Part shown: positions 61,746 through 64,000 of the stretch, piece after piece
Position numbering within the stretch: position 1 is the stretch's first letter
Layout: each line of letters starts with the position of its first letter
Assembly: GCA_963762825.1 (NCBI GenBank)
Contig: CAVXLZ010000002.1
Span: forward strand, 248,001-312,000
From: Miltoncostaea sp963762825
GTDB taxonomy: Bacteria > Actinomycetota > Thermoleophilia > Miltoncostaeales > Miltoncostaeaceae
Reading direction: 5' to 3'
DNA: 64,000 nt
The notes under the pieces: model-generated
What the model was told of the DNA's origin: nothing
Databases searched by the model: none
Seen by the model: only the letters and a program-made list of their open reading frames with translations
Program-made: the position numbers and the translations under genes

Positions 61746-63232
61746 CGCGCACCGCGCAGCGTGCGGGCGCGGGTGGCGACGTTGCCTGCCATGTCCTCGG
61801 CGCGGACGACCACCCGGCTGGCGCCGCGTCGCAGCGGCGGGAGGCGCACGCCGACCACCGGGCGCCGGACCACGCGCAGAGCGCGCCCGTTGATCGAGAT
61901 CGTCACGCGCCGGATCGTACCCTCGTCGGCGGCGCGCACCCGGACGAGGCGCCGCACGCCCCGGGCGATGCGCACCGAGAGAGCGGGCGGTGCGGCATCG
62001 AGCCGCGCCATGCCCGCGCCGAAACCGCGGTCCGGCCCCGGGGGGCCCAGCTCGAGCGCCGTGGCCACGAGCGCAGCCCGGAGGTCCTGCGCCGAGGCCG
62101 GCAGACCCGCCGCCAGCCGCGACTGGCGCAACAGCACGGCGGCCCCCGCAACGTGGGCGGTCGCGGCCGAGGTGCCGGCGGTACCCGGCCACTCGGGGTT
62201 GGAGGTGACGTAGGTGGGCCCGACCAGATCGGGTTTCGTTGAGCCCGCGCCGCCCTGCGAGGAGTAGGGCTCGAGCGCCGTCCCGGTCCACTTGACCGCG
62301 CCCACGGCGAGTGCACCGGCAGCGTCGGCGGGCGTCGGAATGCTTCCCTCGGCCACCGCCAGAGGTCCGAAGCCGACAGTCTGGGAGAAGAGCGTGAGCT
62401 CGACCGGAGGACCGCTCTCCTGTCGAACCACCAGGCGCCACGAGGCCGCGTCGACCAGGAACGGGGCGGTACGTGCGTTCATGATCTCGGGGCCGGTCGC
62501 GTTCGACGCCGCGACCGCGGCGCTCCGCTGGACCTCGACCCAGGTGCCGGCGGGATCGAGCCGCTCCACGGCGACGCTGGCGGCCACCTGGGCGGAGGAC
62601 CAGGACAAGCTGAACAGGAGAGGGGAACCCGGGGCGGGGGAGATCGGGATGACGAGGCCTCCGGCTGGAGCCGCTCCGCGCCAGTGGCGCTGACCGTAGT
62701 TGCCGGCCGAGTTGACCCAGAGCACTCCGGCGGCCGCGGAACGATCGACGGCGCGCGCCGCCCGACCCGATCCGTCGAAGGGCGGCGTGAGGAACGAGTT
62801 GGAATGACTGACCACCGTGATGCCCTGGGCCGCTATCCAGTCGGCGGCCTCCTCGAACTGTTCCGGGGTGCGATACGCGGCGAGCACCAGCCGGGCGTTC
62901 GGGGCGATGTCGTGGACGATCTCGGCCATTCTCACGCCGTGCTGGGTGGGCTGGCCGAAGTCGGTGATGCCGTCGAGGCCGCCGAGGGAGTCGAAAGCGC
63001 GGATCACCATGGCCTCGCGGGGAGGCAGCTCTCCGAGGGCGATCGAGCGATCGAGCTCCGCGAAGCCCTCGTCCAGGATCGCCACGGTCTGGCCATCTCC
63101 GAGGATGCCGTGGCTCCAGGGTACGTCGGCGCCCATGCGGACGCCGCCCTGGCTCACGAGCGCGGCCTGCCCCGTCGGCGCGCCGAGGAGGCCGCCGAGA
63201 ATCACCGCGGCCATTGTCGCGCGCACCCTCAC
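61742..63232 (-). CDS. Secreted subtilisin-like serine protease (first of tandem pair)
   Basis: 496 residues, GTG start. Signal peptide (AAVILGGLLGAPTGQAAL). Catalytic residues D54 in AILDEGFAEL, H98 in PTQHGVRMAEIVHDIAP, N178 in LWVNSAGNYGQRHWRG, S355 in AGTSAATAHVAGAAVLL. The same insert type as its neighbour (LLFSLSWSSAQVAASVAVER) lies between N and S. One C-terminal Ig-like domain ends VVRAEDMAGNVATRARTLRG. The shared segment SAGNY...HW and FDG-x-x-R/P-AARAVD show that the two genes are paralogues from a tandem duplication. Confidence 0.85.
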   Translation of the reverse strand: MRVRATMAAVILGGLLGAPTGQAALVSQGGVRMGADVPWSHGILGDGQTVAILDEGFAELDRSIALGELPPREAMVIRAFDSLGGLDGITDFGQPTQHGVRMAEIVHDIAPNARLVLAAYRTPEQFEEAADWIAAQGITVVSHSNSFLTPPFDGSGRAARAVDRSAAAGVLWVNSAGNYGQRHWRGAAPAGGLVIPISPAPGSPLLFSLSWSSAQVAASVAVERLDPAGTWVEVQRSAAVAASNATGPEIMNARTAPFLVDAASWRLVVRQESGPPVELTLFSQTVGFGPLAVAEGSIPTPADAAGALAVGAVKWTGTALEPYSSQGGAGSTKPDLVGPTYVTSNPEWPGTAGTSAATAHVAGAAVLLRQSRLAAGLPASAQDLRAALVATALELGPPGPDRGFGAGMARLDAAPPALSVRIARGVRRLVRVRAADEGTIRRVTISINGRALRVVRRPVVGVRLPPLRRGASRVVVRAEDMAGNVATRARTLRGAR

Positions 63233-63252
63233 CGGGGGGCAACCAACCAGAC

Positions 63253-63296
63253 GGGGCCCCCATCGTCCACCACGGCGGGTGGACGATGGGGGCCCC
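63253..63296 (-). terminator. Perfect 19-bp hairpin after rplL
   Basis: GGGGCCCCCATCGTCCACC (63253-63271), loop of 6, and the exact complement (63278-63296), 24 bases past the rplL stop. The following minus-strand bases (GTCTGGTTGGTTG) are only weakly T-rich. It should act as a terminator or transcript-end stabiliser that separates rplJL from the downstream protease genes. Confidence 0.65.
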
Positions 63297-63319
63297 GAGG
63301 GACTCCGGAGCGGAGGGTC

Positions 63320-63697
63320 CTACTTGACGCTGACGACGCCTCCGGCCTCTTCCAGCTGGGCCTTGACCTGATCGGCCTCGTCCTTGTTCACGTCTTCCTT
63401 CACGTTGCTCGGCGCGTTGTCGACCAGCTCCTTGGCCTCCTTGAGACCGAGACCGGTGACGGCCCGCACGACCTTGATGACCTGGATCTTCTTGTCGCCC
63501 GCGGCGTCGAGGCTGACGGTGAAGGAGCTCTGCTCCTCCACCGCGCCACCGCCGTCACCGGCGGCAGGCGCCGCGGCCACGGCCACCGGCGCGGCCGCGG
63601 TCACGCCGAACGTCTCCTCCAGCGCCTTGATCCGCTCGGACAGCTCCAGCACCGAGATGCCCTTGAGCTCCTCGATCCATTCCTCGGTTGTCGCCAT
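63320..63697 (-). CDS. rplL: 50S ribosomal protein L7/L12
   Basis: 125 residues. N-terminal dimerisation helix (TEEWIEELKGISVLELSERI), Ala/Gly hinge (AAAPVAVAAAPAAGDGGG), and the C-terminal factor-binding domain (KKIQVIKVVRAVTGLGLKEA, KELVDNAPSNVKEDV). Multi-copy stalk protein recruiting translation GTPases. 43 bases separate it from rplJ. Confidence 0.97.
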   Translation of the reverse strand: MATTEEWIEELKGISVLELSERIKALEETFGVTAAAPVAVAAAPAAGDGGGAVEEQSSFTVSLDAAGDKKIQVIKVVRAVTGLGLKEAKELVDNAPSNVKEDVNKDEADQVKAQLEEAGGVVSVK

Positions 63698-63740
63698 GTG
63701 CAGTGCTCCTCGTGGTCGGTGTGAAAAGTGATGGGTGGTG

Positions 63741-64000
63741 CTATGACGCGGCGGGGCCCTCTGCGGCCTTCTGGGCCTGGAGCGCGCCGAGCGTGCGGGC
63801 GAGCCCGCCGATCAGGTTGGACAGCCCACCGGCGAGGCCGGTGAGTGGCGATGCGATGCCCCCGGCCAGCTGCCCGAGCATCTGCTCGCGCGAGGGGAGC
63901 TTGGCCAGGCGGGTGATGTCGGTGGTCGGGAGGTCGACCCCGTCGAGGAGCCCCCCCTTGATGGTCAACGTGACCTCGCTCTGGGAGGCGAACTCGTCGA
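63741..64000 (-). CDS. rplJ: 50S ribosomal protein L10, C-terminal part only
   Basis: The 3' end of rplJ, running off the right edge. Visible residues include TIKGGLLDGVDLPTTDITRL, AKLPSREQMLGQLAGGIASP and the L7/L12-binding helix LTGLAGGLSNLIGGLARTLG. Position directly before rplL is standard. The expected L10-binding leader lies outside the window. Confidence 0.93.
   Translation of the reverse strand, partial: DEFASQSEVTLTIKGGLLDGVDLPTTDITRLAKLPSREQMLGQLAGGIASPLTGLAGGLSNLIGGLARTLGALQAQKAAEGPAAS

Overview
The window is high-GC bacterial chromosome. The S10-spc-alpha ribosomal protein order, the rpoBC-rpsLG-fusA-tuf arrangement, dense stop/start overlaps and frequent GTG/TTG starts fit an actinobacterium. 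The secreted-protein repertoire (CSLREA, DUF11, Ig-like and subtilase families) suggests a deep lineage such as Thermoleophilia. That placement is inferred from gene content; no 16S gene is present.

Left part (1-20.9 kb): metabolic and envelope genes. On the minus strand are a hypothetical gene and a fumarylacetoacetate-hydrolase-family gene. A plus-strand lipid module pairs a CDP-alcohol phosphatidyltransferase with a GT4-PHP fusion. Next come a UDG-fold protein, an RlmD-type RNA methyltransferase, nagA, a nitrilase, a NifU-like scaffold, a 166-bp repeat array, tRNA-Pro(CGG), a PAP2 enzyme, a small HTH protein and a PBP4-type peptidase. A coupled minus-strand run follows (aminotransferase, LapA-like, surE, HAD phosphatase, ligA), then two large secreted proteins.

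Central part (20.9-40.1 kb, all minus strand): tuf, then rpsJ-rplC-D-W-B-rpsS-rplV-rpsC-rplP-rpmC-rpsQ-rplN-X-E-rpsN-rpsH-rplF-R-rpsE-rpmD-rplO-secY-adk-map, then rpmJ-rpsM-rpsK-rpsD-rpoA-rplQ-truA. infA is absent from its usual slot, which holds a secreted beta-helix-like gene. Many genes here carry single-base insertions: I infer 16 between 30.7 and 39.7 kb and two more in rpoB. All have the same sign, and they create false gene fusions and broken frames.

Right part (40.1-64 kb): a plus-strand FAD/Fe-S dehydrogenase and a glucuronyl C5-epimerase-like gene sit between tuf and fusA. Then come fusA, rpsG and rpsL (minus), a membrane protein, an M74-like murein peptidase (plus), a second repeat element, and rpoC and rpoB (minus). 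A hypothetical gene, a third repeat array, a tiny hypothetical gene, two tandem subtilases, rplL and the start of rplJ complete the window. The normal rplJL-rpoBC-rpsLG-fusA-tuf order is kept but interrupted by envelope genes.

Most unusual feature: three intergenic elements (9.15-9.75, 49.31-49.58 and 58.81-59.34 kb) share a modular set of hairpins. Their stems differ by compensatory changes while the loops are conserved, and two of the three form arrays with a 166-bp period.
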